Source: Granulicella sp. L60 (GTDB taxonomy: Bacteria; Acidobacteriota; Terriglobia; Terriglobales; Acidobacteriaceae). Taken from it: a stretch of 64,000 nucleotides of DNA. The DNA is taken from positions 467,982 through 531,981 of the forward strand of contig NZ_LMUR01000022.1 of NCBI RefSeq assembly GCF_009765825.1, given 5' to 3'. The notes beneath the pieces are model-generated. The model worked only from the letters and a program-made list of their open reading frames with translations. It was not told the DNA's origin and made no database searches. The translations under genes and the position numbers were made by a program. Shown piece by piece: positions 8,220 through 20,193 of this stretch (position 1 is its first letter; each line of letters begins with the position of its first letter).

Positions 8220-9086
8220 ATGATTAAGGGAATCACACTCGTCAGCGCCGTAGCCGAAGGCGCTGCATTCGACAGGCTCAACAGCCTCTTCACCGCCCTC
8301 GGCTTCGAGCAGGGCAAAGGCTGGCAGGACGCGCAGGGCCGCGGCGCCGCCTTCCTCGCACCCACCGGCAACCTCGAGTTCGTCACCGGCCGCCCACCTG
8401 CCGTCCCACCCGTCCTCGTCGAGGTCAACCAGCTCGACCACATCCACACCCTCGTAGAAAAGTGGCTCTCTGAAAACGGCGAAGCGACCGTCTCCGCACC
8501 CGGGCTCACCCACTGGAACAGCCGCCTCTTCACCGTCCAACTCACTCCAGAGTTGACCCTCGGCTTCTGGCAGTCCGAGAACCCCCTCCACAATCAGCCC
8601 CCCGCCGTCGAAGGCGACCTCAGCGCCGCCAACATGCGCTTCGCCATCGTCACCACCCGCTGGAACACCGTCATCACCGACCGCCTCCTGCAAGGCTCGC
8701 TCGACGCCCTCCACCGCAGCGGCGCAGCCAAATCCGACATCGAGATCGTCCGCGTCCCCGGCGCCTGGGAGGTCCCCTCCGCCGCCCGCACCCTAGCCGA
8801 AAGCAAAAAATTCGACGCCATCATCACCCTCGGCTGCCTCCTCCGCGGCGAAACCGCTCACTACGAGGCCATCTACAACGAGGTCGCACGCGGCATCGGC
8901 CAATCCCAGCAGGAGACCGGCATCCCCCACGCCTTCGGTGTCCTCACCTGCGAGACCCTCGAACAGGCCCTCGACCGCGCCGGCCTCAAAGCCGGAAACA
9001 AAGGCTTCGAAGCCGCCATCGCCGCCATCGAGATGGTCTCCATCCAGCGCAAACTCGCCGCACAGATCGGTCAGGTCAAACCATAA
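8220..9086 (+). CDS. ribH: VOC-like domain fused to 6,7-dimethyl-8-ribityllumazine synthase
   Basis: 288 residues. Residues ~1-125 resemble a vicinal-oxygen-chelate/glyoxalase-type domain (LFTALGFEQG, then GAAFLAPTGNLEFV and LTLGFWQS). Residues ~130-280 are a complete lumazine synthase: EGDLSAANMRFAIVTTRWN, VPGAWEVP, the catalytic histidine near 214 in RGETAHYEAI, and a C-terminal KGFEAAIAAIEM. RibH condenses 5-amino-6-ribitylamino-uracil with 3,4-dihydroxybutanone phosphate in riboflavin synthesis. Free-standing RibH is ~155 residues, so this is almost double. The stop overlaps the nusB start by one base (TAATG), so they are co-translated. TACAAT at 8207-8212, seven bases before the ATG, suggests a leaderless transcript. 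Confidence 0.9.
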   Translation: MIKGITLVSAVAEGAAFDRLNSLFTALGFEQGKGWQDAQGRGAAFLAPTGNLEFVTGRPPAVPPVLVEVNQLDHIHTLVEKWLSENGEATVSAPGLTHWNSRLFTVQLTPELTLGFWQSENPLHNQPPAVEGDLSAANMRFAIVTTRWNTVITDRLLQGSLDALHRSGAAKSDIEIVRVPGAWEVPSAARTLAESKKFDAIITLGCLLRGETAHYEAIYNEVARGIGQSQQETGIPHAFGVLTCETLEQALDRAGLKAGNKGFEAAIAAIEMVSIQRKLAAQIGQVKP

Positions 9087-9508
9087 TGGGCACTCGCCGC
9101 AAGTCCCGCGAACTCACCATGCAGATGCTCTTTCAGGGCGACCTCGGCAAGCAGTCCGCCGAACAGGTCACCAAACTCTTCTGGGCCTCGGTCGAAGACG
9201 TCGATCTAGAAACCCGCAGCTTCACCGAAGACCTCTACCGCATCGCCACTACCCGTGACGAGGAGATTGACGCCCTCATCGAGTCGCACGCCCAGAACTG
9301 GCGCCTCGAGCGCATGCCCGTCGTCGACCGCAACCTCCTCCGCGCCGCCGTCGCCGAGATGCTCGGCTTCCCCAACACCCCCACCCCCATCATCATCAAC
9401 GAAACCCTCGAGATCGGCCGCCGCTACGCCGCCCCCGAGTCCATCCACTTCCTCAACGGAGTCCTCGACGCCATAGCCCGTGACCTCCTCAAAAAACGCC
9501 TAGCCTAA
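9086..9508 (+). CDS. nusB: transcription antitermination factor NusB
   Basis: 140 residues, normal NusB length. It has GTRRKSRELTMQMLFQGD at the N-terminus, MPVVDRNLLRAAVAEML in the core, and PIIINETLEIGRRYAAPES near the C-terminus, all typical. NusB pairs with NusE (S10) to bind boxA RNA in rRNA antitermination. The ribH-nusB pairing is a widely conserved neighbourhood, here tightened to a TAATG overlap. Confidence 0.95.
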   Translation: MGTRRKSRELTMQMLFQGDLGKQSAEQVTKLFWASVEDVDLETRSFTEDLYRIATTRDEEIDALIESHAQNWRLERMPVVDRNLLRAAVAEMLGFPNTPTPIIINETLEIGRRYAAPESIHFLNGVLDAIARDLLKKRLA

Positions 9509-9672
9509 CCTTCCCACTCCCCTTCCCACTGCAGTTGCCTTTGCTGTTGCCTGTCCTCCCCAACCCTCCACAAACCCTTGTCAACCCCCAAACTCACCAA
9601 ACCCCACGCCAACCGCGGACATTCGCATGACGCACGAGTTATCCCCCAACCGCTATACTGGATACAGAGCAT

Positions 9673-9702
9673 AAAAAATCCCCGACAAAATCGGGGATTT
9701 TC
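9673..9702 (+). terminator. intrinsic terminator downstream of nusB
   Basis: AAAAAATCCCCGA pairs with TCGGGGATTTT across a CAAAA loop, followed by CTATTT. The A-rich left arm and T-rich right arm make it usable in both directions. Confidence 0.8.
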
Positions 9703-9859
9703 TATTTAAACCCATAACCCATTTAGAAAGAAATATTTGCCCGTAAACCATCTGGAATGAATATTTTGCAGTCTGTGAAAAACGCAACTCGCTGAAAAAT
9801 AACAATTTACCCCCACCCACCCCCCAGGGGGTGGGGTACTCAGAAGAAGCAAACAACAA

Positions 9860-9886
9860 AAAGCCCTCTCCGAAGAGAGGGCTTTC
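9860..9886 (-). terminator. intrinsic terminator of the large lipoprotein gene
   Basis: AAAAGCCCTCTC-CGAA-GAGAGGGCTTT. On the minus strand the stem is followed by TTTTTGTTG, about 20 bases past the stop of the gene ending at 9906. Confidence 0.85.
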
Positions 9887-9905
9887 CACATCCAGCAACC
9901 CAAAC

Positions 9906-12380
9906 CTACGAGATAGCCTTCCGCGGCTTCTGTACCAGCAGGTTCGGTGTGACGATGTTGTTGTTCTGGTCGATCAGCTTCGGAGCAATCGGCGCCGTCG
10001 TGTCCTTGTAGGTTCCATCCGTCTGCTTCGTGATCAGGTGCACCACGTTGTCCCCGGAGGTTCCAGCGTAGAAGGTCAGATCATCCGCGCTGACCACACC
10101 GGCCACCGGAGCAATCGGCGTACCCAATGCCGTCGAGAGAGGAATCGTCGTCAGCGTACCCGCTCCCGTCGGATTGGGCATGTAGACCGGCAGAACCCCG
10201 CCCGTCCCGGTGTAGGTAATGAAGGCAGCCACAGAGTCCGAAGTAGGATCGACGCCTGTGATCGCCGTAGCCGTAACTCCCGGCAGCGCGCCGGTGAATG
10301 TCGGGGTCGCGATGAACTTGACCGCAGGTGTTACCGGTGCATTCGCACCTCCAGTTGGGCAAGCTCCGGTCGGCAGACCAGGATGTGCTGGAATACTTTG
10401 GGTTCCATTTTGAGTCGCAGGCGTAGACAGAAGCGAATCCGTAAACGTTCCTGCAGCCGTTGCTCCCAGAAGGTGAAGACCGTCGTTAGTAGTAGCAATC
10501 AGGTCCGCAGATGGCCCGATCACGCTGGCGTCGGGATAGAAAGCGTTCGCTGTCGTTGATGAGTTCGTAATCGTTCCATTGATCGTCGTTGTCGGGCAGT
10601 ACGTGCGAGCCGTCGTCGGGTTTCCGCCGAAGAACGCGCCTACCGTCGGAACGCCTATAGCAATGTTCGTCGTCGACTGAGACGAAGTCGTCGCGAACCA
10701 GCCAGTGAACGTCGAATGCACCAGAAGCTGGTTATTCGGAGTCGTCACACCGGTTGAGGAGTTATAGTCGCCCAATGTGATGTACACCGTCGAGCTGTCC
10801 GGAGTGAACGCCGCATGGGTGGCAACCCCGCCATACTGCGTCAGGATCGTATTCGTGGCGGTGGTGTACAGGTAGATCAGCTGTCGGATCGGATCGCTGA
10901 TCACCAGCGTAGTCCCGTCTGGAGACACCGCGAGTACGTTGCCGGTCACCGCCGTATTTTGGGTGGCCAGCGCGTTGGTCGCAGTCGTGAACGTCATCAG
11001 CTCGAAGGCCGTGCCCATGTAGACCGTGGTGCCGTCGTCGCTGATCACCATCGAGTTCGGCTGATAGGGCAGACGGATCGGCGTACCGATCTGGTTCGTC
11101 GAAAAGTCAACCGGCACGATATACAGCGAGTTTGTGCTTGCGATGTACAACACCGTGCTGTTATTGCCCGGAGTCGTCACGTTGACCGCGTTTGAGGTCA
11201 CAGGCTTTCCGTTGCCGAACAGTCCGATCTGGTTGAACGGAGAAGGATTGCACGTCGGAGGCTGGCAGGTCGCCGTAATTGCTGCAGCGCCCGGAAACAG
11301 TGGAGTCACCGAGGAGACGCCCGCTGGAATCGTCGTCGGCGTCGTCGACTCGTACGTCAACGCCAGGCCTGTCAGAACGACTCCGTTCATGTCCGTCGCC
11401 AGTGTCGTGATCGGCTGGGTGAAGTTCTGGTCCACCACCACGCTCGTCGGATTTGTGCTGTTTGGGATGCTCAGAGTGATCGACACCGGCGGACACGTCG
11501 AGAAGAATCCCGCCGAGCTTCCCGCATTGGAGATGCCCGCCGTGATGACCGTCGAGCCAGGCTGCTGCGCCGTGGCCACACCGTTCTGATCGATCGTAAG
11601 GATCGACGGAATCTGAGGCGTGTAGGTGAGATGGCCCACCTGGCAGCTGATATTGTCTTGCTCGGATTGAGTAGCGTTCTGATACACGCGCGCTGCCAGC
11701 TGTCCCGTCACGCTCTGCGAGACGCATCCGTTCGCGCTGGCCGATGCGGCTGCTTCCGTGGTCACTGGTACCGTGCAGCAGCCATTGGCCGGGTTGATCG
11801 TGCAGCTCGTCTGTGTATTGATAAACGCGGCGGGGCTGCAGTTCGTCGCCGGATCGTTGATACAGTCTGTAGACAGCGGCCCCAGCACCACGCTGGTCAC
11901 CACGGGATGGACGTAGACCGGAAGCGGATTGCTCGAAGCTCCGCTGCCGCTCGCGACCACATACGCTGTGCCGGTCTTGTTCGTCGGCACGCACGTCGTA
12001 AAGTCCGCGATGCCGCCGCCCGAGTTTCGGTTCCACGTACCCGCGCACAGGCTGCCGGTGGTCGGATTCACGTCGGCGATGGTGAGGTCCGGTACGCCGT
12101 TGGCATCGAAGGTCGCGTAGGTGTAGTGAGCTACGGTCTCCGTTGTTCCCTTGCAGTCGGTAGCTACCGGCGTAAGGGAAGTCGACGAGATCTGGGCGAA
12201 GTTCAGCGAGATGCCGAAGATCTTCGGTTGCAGGGTAATGGTCGTCACCTGACCGACGGGAACACCCGAGTCACCCCCGTCGCAGAAGACCGTGGCAGTC
12301 TTCTTTGAACAACCCGAAATTGAGACACCGAAAGGGATCGTGAAAAGCAACAGAAATACTAAAGTGACAAACCGACGCAT
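9906..12380 (-). CDS. large Ig-like/beta-propeller lipoprotein
   Basis: 824 residues from ATG 12380, which has a strong GGGGAGG six bases upstream. The signal peptide ends in SISGC, a good lipobox. The N-terminal half has BIG2-like repeats (LTYTPQIPSILTIDQNGVA, AQQPGSTVITAGISN) and several Cys pairs (INPANGCCTVP, TCQPPTCNPSP). The C-terminal half reads as beta-propeller blades of the YVTN/NHL sort (VLYIASTNSLYIVPV, NSMVISDDGTTVYMGT, VLAVSPDGTTLVISD). It is most likely an outer-membrane-anchored surface or adhesion protein. It stands alone, with its own terminator. The domain classes are recognised by pattern; exact family names need a profile search. Confidence 0.75.
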   Translation of the reverse strand: MRRFVTLVFLLLFTIPFGVSISGCSKKTATVFCDGGDSGVPVGQVTTITLQPKIFGISLNFAQISSTSLTPVATDCKGTTETVAHYTYATFDANGVPDLTIADVNPTTGSLCAGTWNRNSGGGIADFTTCVPTNKTGTAYVVASGSGASSNPLPVYVHPVVTSVVLGPLSTDCINDPATNCSPAAFINTQTSCTINPANGCCTVPVTTEAAASASANGCVSQSVTGQLAARVYQNATQSEQDNISCQVGHLTYTPQIPSILTIDQNGVATAQQPGSTVITAGISNAGSSAGFFSTCPPVSITLSIPNSTNPTSVVVDQNFTQPITTLATDMNGVVLTGLALTYESTTPTTIPAGVSSVTPLFPGAAAITATCQPPTCNPSPFNQIGLFGNGKPVTSNAVNVTTPGNNSTVLYIASTNSLYIVPVDFSTNQIGTPIRLPYQPNSMVISDDGTTVYMGTAFELMTFTTATNALATQNTAVTGNVLAVSPDGTTLVISDPIRQLIYLYTTATNTILTQYGGVATHAAFTPDSSTVYITLGDYNSSTGVTTPNNQLLVHSTFTGWFATTSSQSTTNIAIGVPTVGAFFGGNPTTARTYCPTTTINGTITNSSTTANAFYPDASVIGPSADLIATTNDGLHLLGATAAGTFTDSLLSTPATQNGTQSIPAHPGLPTGACPTGGANAPVTPAVKFIATPTFTGALPGVTATAITGVDPTSDSVAAFITYTGTGGVLPVYMPNPTGAGTLTTIPLSTALGTPIAPVAGVVSADDLTFYAGTSGDNVVHLITKQTDGTYKDTTAPIAPKLIDQNNNIVTPNLLVQKPRKAIS

Positions 12381-12533
12381 TGAACCTCCCCGTCCAACCA
12401 GAACGCAAGCTGAACGGTCACACCGCAACCGCTGAATAGCTGAACCCATAGTGTAAAAGCTGCGCACACCGGAAGCAAATCATCCCGGAACTGATTGGAC
12501 GATTCGACCACCGTTTCGCAACCTGCCAGTTTC

Positions 12534-12564
12534 GCTCCCGCGACGAATAATTGCCCGCGGGAGC
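12534..12564 (-). terminator. stem-loop downstream of the S9 peptidase gene
   Basis: GCTCCCGCG (12534-12542) pairs with CGCGGGAGC (12556-12564), a perfect nine-base stem. It lies 42 bases past the peptidase stop. No clear T tract follows, so it may protect or process the mRNA end more than terminate it. Confidence 0.45.
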
Positions 12565-12605
12565 ACGAACCATCGCTCGTGGGAGCGACAAGCCCGACAT
12601 GCTCT

Positions 12606-14690
12606 CTACTGCGCAGGCATCTCCGTCTCGAACCAGTTCAGCGCCCGCTCAAGAACGTCTTGCCGATGTGCCGGATCGCGGAATCCATGGCCCTCGTTCG
12701 GATACACCACCAACTGCGTCTTTACGCCCTCGGCCCGCAGCGCATGCCAGAACTCGAAGCTCTGCGGCGCCGGGCACTCGCCATCGCGATCTCCAACCAC
12801 TACCAGCGTAGGCGTCTTCACATTCTTGATGTACTCGATCGCAGAGCTCTTTGCATACACCGCAGCATCGTCATACACCGTCTTGCCGAAGAACGGAACC
12901 ATCCATTGATCGATCGAGTTCTCCCCGTAGTAGCTCTTCCAGTCGCTGATGCCCGCGCCCGCAACCGCCGCCTTGAACCGCGTCGTCTGCGTCACGCCGA
13001 ACATCGTCATGAACCCGCCATAACTCCAGCCCGTCAGGCCTTCGCGGTTCGTATCGATAGGGAAGCGCTTCTCCAACACATCCATTCCGGCCAGAACGTC
13101 CCGCAGATCGCCGTAGCCGAAGTCCTTGATGTTGGCCTGGGTAAACTTCTCACCCTGCCCATAGCTGCCTCGCGGGTTAGGCATGAACACGAAGTATCCA
13201 AGCGCCGAGAATGGCACCCCGCCATAACCGACGCCAGGCCAGCGCGGCGTCACCGCACTCGAAGGTCCGCCATGCACACTCACCAGCAACGGATACTTCT
13301 TCCCCGGCGCTCCATCGTTCGGAGTCCAGCCCGCCGGGTACAACAGCCATCCCTGAACCTTGAACCCATCATTGGTCCACTCAATGTTCTCTGTCTTACC
13401 CCATGACGGCTTCAGTCCATTGTTCAAATGCGTGATTTGTTTCAGATCGTTCGGCCGTCCCGCCCAAACCTCGGGAGCCATCTCGAACGAGCTGCGAATA
13501 ATCGCAATCGTATGTTCATGCGACATCGAGATGCTCATCACCAGATCACCGGCGCCGATGCTCTCAGGAAATGTAGTGTTGATCTGCGAAACGTCCTTCC
13601 CCGAGCTCAGATTCAGCGCCGTAAGATGGCTGCTTCCGCCCACATGCTCGGCAACTCCCAGAACCTCTGGGCTTACCCAGCCTATAAATGCCACCGAAGC
13701 GTTGCGCCCTGGTGTCGCGTTCCTCGGTTTGCCTCCAGCCGCTGGGATCAGGTAGACATCCCCGCCCGTCGAACCCTGATCGCTCATCAGTCCGCCGATA
13801 AACGCGATCCGCGATCCGTCCGGCGACCATCGAGGCACCGCAATCTGCAGCCCATGAAGCGAACCCTCAATCTTCGTCGTATCGAGAATCGACTTCGGCG
13901 TCCCGCTGGCAATATCTTCCGTATAAAGCTGAGCGACCCACCAGTTGTTCTCGCCCGGCGGATTCGCCGCCACATATGCAAGCTGCTTCGAATCGGGAGA
14001 CCAGCCGAACTCATAGGCATGCAGTGCAGCGGGAGTCACCTGAGCGAACGCACCATCCGCCACCTGCACCACGCCAACTCGCTGTATCTCCACCCCATCC
14101 TCGCCGATCACCCCGGACCAAGGCTTCATCGCGGCCAACGCCCCCGCACTTCGCGTGGCATTCTCGACGAAAAGGAACCCGATCGATCGTCCATCCGGCG
14201 ACCAGGCCAGCGAATCGATTCCGCCGGTCAGATGAGTCAACTCCTTCGACTCGCCCGTCTTCTTCGACCACACAAACACCTGATCCTGTTTATCGGCCTT
14301 CACCGTGCAATCGGAGACAAACGCCAGCCACTGACCGTCAGGCGACCATTTGGGATCGGAACTCCCGCAACCCGCAGCCTGCAAAGCCGTCCCGACGATC
14401 TTCTCCTTTGCTGGGTCCGCCACATCAGTTAAGTGAATCTGTGATCCCTCGTGTGTCCTCACCGCCCAGGCAACTGTAGTTCCGTCAGGCGAGATCGCAG
14501 CCGAGCTGGGTGTCTTCGTCTTTCCCAGGGCCTCGATCAGCGTCCCAACTCGCGCATCTTTGGGAGCGGTAGCGGCACCGGTGGCGCCAGTCTGGGCGTG
14601 CCCCGAAATAGCAGTGCCTAGGGTTGAAATGATGGCCACAATAAAAAAAGAAAAAGAGAGGGAAGGCATCCGCCAGCGTGCAAAAGTCAT
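12606..14690 (-). CDS. S9 family (prolyl oligopeptidase type) serine peptidase, exported
   Basis: 694 residues with an N-terminal signal peptide (SFSFFIVAIISTLGTAISGHAQ). Residues ~45-420 are a WD40-like PD40 beta-propeller with repeated WSPDG units (KWSPDGQWLAFVSD, AWSPDGRSIGFLF, RWSPDGSRIAFIG). Residues ~430-694 are the alpha/beta hydrolase domain: nucleophile in GWSYGG (Ser ~556), acid in VVGDRDG (~633), base in NEGHGF (~668). The family cleaves short peptides, often with dipeptidyl or acylaminoacyl specificity; here it would act in the periplasm. ATG 14690 is used, but an ATG seven codons on is also possible. TAGGCT, six bases before the first ATG, is a weak leaderless-type -10. Confidence 0.9.
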   Translation of the reverse strand: MTFARWRMPSLSFSFFIVAIISTLGTAISGHAQTGATGAATAPKDARVGTLIEALGKTKTPSSAAISPDGTTVAWAVRTHEGSQIHLTDVADPAKEKIVGTALQAAGCGSSDPKWSPDGQWLAFVSDCTVKADKQDQVFVWSKKTGESKELTHLTGGIDSLAWSPDGRSIGFLFVENATRSAGALAAMKPWSGVIGEDGVEIQRVGVVQVADGAFAQVTPAALHAYEFGWSPDSKQLAYVAANPPGENNWWVAQLYTEDIASGTPKSILDTTKIEGSLHGLQIAVPRWSPDGSRIAFIGGLMSDQGSTGGDVYLIPAAGGKPRNATPGRNASVAFIGWVSPEVLGVAEHVGGSSHLTALNLSSGKDVSQINTTFPESIGAGDLVMSISMSHEHTIAIIRSSFEMAPEVWAGRPNDLKQITHLNNGLKPSWGKTENIEWTNDGFKVQGWLLYPAGWTPNDGAPGKKYPLLVSVHGGPSSAVTPRWPGVGYGGVPFSALGYFVFMPNPRGSYGQGEKFTQANIKDFGYGDLRDVLAGMDVLEKRFPIDTNREGLTGWSYGGFMTMFGVTQTTRFKAAVAGAGISDWKSYYGENSIDQWMVPFFGKTVYDDAAVYAKSSAIEYIKNVKTPTLVVVGDRDGECPAPQSFEFWHALRAEGVKTQLVVYPNEGHGFRDPAHRQDVLERALNWFETEMPAQ

Positions 14691-14792
14691 GCGAAAAGCC
14701 TAGCATGGCGTCCCGTATCCTGGCCTAGAGCCCATTTCATGCAGCCAAAATGGTGCAACTCTCAAATTATGGGGCAAAATCAGGCTAAAAAG

Positions 14793-14821
14793 TTGACTCG
14801 AACTCGTGAGATTGTTATTGT
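14793..14821 (+). promoter_or_regulatory. candidate sigma-70 promoter, distal, str operon
   Basis: TTGACT (14793-14798), a 17-base spacer, then TATTGT (14816-14821). The -35 matches consensus at five of six positions. It is about 500 bases upstream of rpsL. Confidence 0.5.
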
Positions 14822-14920
14822 AAGAAGGTTCCGCGAGTATCCAGTCCATGCTGAAGGGGAGACCCGACGTATGGAGGGCGGAGAAAAGCCCGCGCGATTC
14901 TTGGGTTTGCTGACTGTCGC

Positions 14921-14950
14921 ATGACAGTTGGGGTCTGTTTGCGCTACACT
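14921..14950 (+). promoter_or_regulatory. candidate sigma-70 promoter, proximal, str operon
   Basis: ATGACA (14921-14926), an 18-base spacer, then TACACT (14945-14950). The expected start near 14957 would give a leader of about 360 nt. The -10 region CTACACTGGATACAAGAG closely resembles CTATACTGGATACAGAG at 9653. Confidence 0.55.
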
Positions 14951-15198
14951 GGATACAAGAGATTCACCGCAGGATACTCTCGATCAAAGGTTTTAGTGAT
15001 CTGAGTGTCGTCAGTATGCGGCCCATCGCAATCGTGCCTGCGACACCCTCCACCTTGGATGGGCTATGCGGGCCGGGACAGCGAAACGGAGTCGGCTCAT
15101 CCTTGAAATATAGGGAAAGACGCTCGACCACCGTCGACTGTTAACGTCTGGTTTGTTGTACCGGTTTACAGACGCAACAGCAGGGAAGATCTTCGTCA

Positions 15199-15225
15199 GA
15201 GACGCTTCAGCGTTCTCATTTTTTT
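15199..15225 (+). terminator. putative attenuator in the rpsL leader
   Basis: GAGACGC-TTCA-GCGTTCTC forms a stem with one bulged T, followed by A and seven Ts. It lies about 90 bases before the rpsL start, so it would end transcription early unless antiterminated. The stem is short, so function is uncertain. Confidence 0.45.
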
Positions 15226-15315
15226 GCGTGTACGGCAAAAAGCGAAGCCCGAGCCCTTCTGTGCGTCCGACATGAGATTGTTTCAAGGCTTTGTGCGTAT
15301 CAACAAGGAGTTCTA

Positions 15316-15702
15316 GTGCCAACGTTCCATCAGCTCGTCAAGCAGGGCCGCACGCCCACTCGCTATAAGACCGCCAGCCCCGCGCTTCAGGGTTCGCCTC
15401 AGCGCCGTGGTGTTTGCACCCGCGTTTACACTCAGACCCCGAAGAAGCCGAACTCGGCTCTTCGTAAGGTTGCGCGTGTTCGCCTCACTAACGGGATCGA
15501 AGTGACGACCTATATCCCGGGCATCGGCCATAACCTGCAGGAGCACTCGATTGTGCTTATCCGCGGCGGCCGTGTGAAGGATCTGCCGGGCGTCCGGTAT
15601 CACGTCGTTCGTGGAACGCTCGACTCTGTCGGCGTTGCCAATCGTAAGCAGAGTCGCTCTAAATACGGCGCAAAGCGTCCGAAGGCAGCAGCAGCCAAGT
15701 AG
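15316..15702 (+). CDS. rpsL: 30S ribosomal protein S12
   Basis: 128 residues from GTG 15316, fixed by AAGGAG seven bases upstream and by the usual opening PTFHQLVKQGR. Conserved stretches are QRRGVCTRVYTQTPKKPNSA and GGRVKDLPGVRYHVVRG. S12 sits at the decoding centre. The Lys residues of TPKKPNS, where streptomycin-resistance changes arise, are wild type, and the Asp of VKDLPG that RimO methylthiolates is present. It is the first gene of an rpsL-rpsG-fusA-tuf operon with a very long leader. Confidence 0.98.
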   Translation: MPTFHQLVKQGRTPTRYKTASPALQGSPQRRGVCTRVYTQTPKKPNSALRKVARVRLTNGIEVTTYIPGIGHNLQEHSIVLIRGGRVKDLPGVRYHVVRGTLDSVGVANRKQSRSKYGAKRPKAAAAK

Positions 15703-15800
15703 GCAGGCTGTGCGTTCAAGATCAACTGCGGTTCGCCGCACAATTTAAGTTCAGGCCTTGAGAAGTCGACGGTCCTGAAGGAAGACGAGAAAAGAAAGAA

Positions 15801-16271
15801 ATGCCAAGAAAAGGCTACATCGCTAAGCGTGAAGTTGCTCCGGATCCGGTCTATAACTCCACTCTGGTCACGAAGTTCGTGAACTCCATGATGTGGGGCG
15901 GCAAGAAGTCGACCGCGCAGGGCATCTTCTATACCGCCATGACTAACCTTGAGCAGAAGGGTGGCGACGAAGCCCTCAAGCTGTTCAAGAAGGCGATTGA
16001 GAACTGCAAGCCGCTTCTCGAAGTCAAGAGCCGCCGCGTCGGTGGTGCGAACTATCAGGTTCCCATCGAAGTTCTCCCCGAGCGCCGCACCTCGCTCGCC
16101 ATCCGCTGGCTTGTAACCTACGGCCGTGCTCGTGGCGAAAAGGGAATGGTTGAGAAGTTGACCGCAGAACTTCTCGATGCTGCAAACGGCCGTGGCGCCG
16201 CGATGAAGAAAAAGGAAGATGTTCACCGCATGGCAGAGGCGAACAAGGCCTTCGCGCACTATCGCTGGTAA
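15801..16271 (+). CDS. rpsG: 30S ribosomal protein S7
   Basis: 156 residues, the normal length. It opens PRKGYIAKREVAPDPVYNS and contains MMWGGKKSTAQ, VGGANYQVPIEVLPERRTSL and the C-terminal HRMAEANKAFAHYRW, all S7 signatures. S7 starts assembly of the 30S head by binding the 3' domain of 16S rRNA. It lies 98 bases after rpsL; the A/G-rich AGAAAAGAAAGAA before the ATG serves as a weak ribosome binding site. In E. coli S7 is the autoregulator of this operon; whether that holds here cannot be seen. Confidence 0.98.
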   Translation: MPRKGYIAKREVAPDPVYNSTLVTKFVNSMMWGGKKSTAQGIFYTAMTNLEQKGGDEALKLFKKAIENCKPLLEVKSRRVGGANYQVPIEVLPERRTSLAIRWLVTYGRARGEKGMVEKLTAELLDAANGRGAAMKKKEDVHRMAEANKAFAHYRW

Positions 16272-16354
16272 GCAAGTCTTCTGTCTTTGGATTCAGTTTT
16301 TAGGTTCAACGCAGTTATTACCGCGGGCAAATGCTCGCAGATGAGAGATAGATC

Positions 16355-18448
<2,094 letters not shown>

Positions 18449-18519
18449 TTCGTTGCCGTTTGGCGCGGACAAGTTGTCAACAGGTTTGATCTACCAGTTA
18501 CAGAAACACGGAGAGAGTC

Positions 18520-19707
<1,188 letters not shown>

Positions 19708-19850
19708 CTGCTCCACAGATGTCGTAGCTGTTTTTAGTAATCAAGGTAGGGAAGTACCGGAAGCGGGAAGCTGTCTCCGGCAACTACCGTTCAAAATAAA
19801 CGGGTTTCGTCGATGCAGCCTAAATCTTCGAAATCGGTTAGGATAAAGAG

Positions 19851-20000
19851 ATGCGCGAAATTATTACACTGCAGTGCCCGGAGTGCAAGAACAGGAACTA
19901 CTCAACAACGAAGAACAAGAAGACGACCACTGGCCGCCTTGAGTTCTCGAAGTTCTGCAATACCTGCCGCAAGCACACAGATCACAAGGAAACAAAGTAA
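19851..20000 (+). CDS. rpmG: 50S ribosomal protein L33
   Basis: 49 residues: it opens MREIITLQCPECKNRNY and ends CRKHTDHKETK. Two CxxC pairs (Cys 9/12 and 36/39) make it the zinc-binding form of L33. It precedes tRNA-Trp, secE and nusG, the usual L33 neighbourhood. AAAGAG precedes the ATG. The gene is too short for most length cut-offs but is unambiguous. Confidence 0.96.
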   Translation: MREIITLQCPECKNRNYSTTKNKKTTTGRLEFSKFCNTCRKHTDHKETK

Positions 20001-20050
20001 CCTCCAGCCGGATTCGGGAGTGAGGCGAACGTAATCCTCACTCCATATCA

Positions 20051-20126
20051 GGGGGAGTAAGCTCAACGGTTAAACTGTCGGTCTCCAAAACCGAACTTCT
20101 CGGTTCGAATCCGAGCTCCCCCGCCA
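20051..20126 (+). tRNA. tRNA-Trp (anticodon CCA)
   Basis: 76 nt. The acceptor stem GGGGGAG pairs with CTCCCCC (20116-20122), then G and an encoded CCA end. The anticodon stem is CGGT/ACCG with loop CTCCAAA, so the anticodon is CCA. The T arm CTCGG-TTCGAAT-CCGAG is perfect. The D arm is poorly paired (AGCT against AACT, one mismatch), which is unusual. It lies between rpmG and secE, a common bacterial location for tRNA-Trp. Confidence 0.95.
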
Positions 20127-20193
20127 GTTTGCCCGGTCCCTCGAGTCCGGGAGACAGAATTCACGCAGTACCACGAAGATTTGAGATAGCACT

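Larger units (their letters stand above)
9509..9905. other. intergenic region with repeats and two terminators
   Basis: 397 bases without a gene. It contains a short CCA-rich stretch (about 9555-9612) resembling the CCA element, a promoter-like CTATACTGGATACAGAG at 9653-9669, terminator hairpins at 9673-9702 and 9860-9886, and a C/G-rich palindrome near 9810-9838 (CCCCACCC ... GGGGGTGGGG). Confidence 0.6.
14691..15315. other. str operon upstream region and long leader
   Basis: 625 bases without a credible gene. It holds two promoter candidates (listed separately) and a leader of about 360 nt before rpsL. The leader contains several inverted repeats and one terminator-like hairpin (15199-15225). 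It matches no riboswitch class that I recognise. Confidence 0.6.

Noticed and set aside
14739..14924. 61-codon frame upstream of the str operon
   Set aside because: It overlaps the promoter region, lacks a ribosome binding site and has no recognisable sequence.
15316..15702. Possible streptomycin-resistance change in S12
   Set aside because: TPKKPNS and VKDLPG match the sensitive form.
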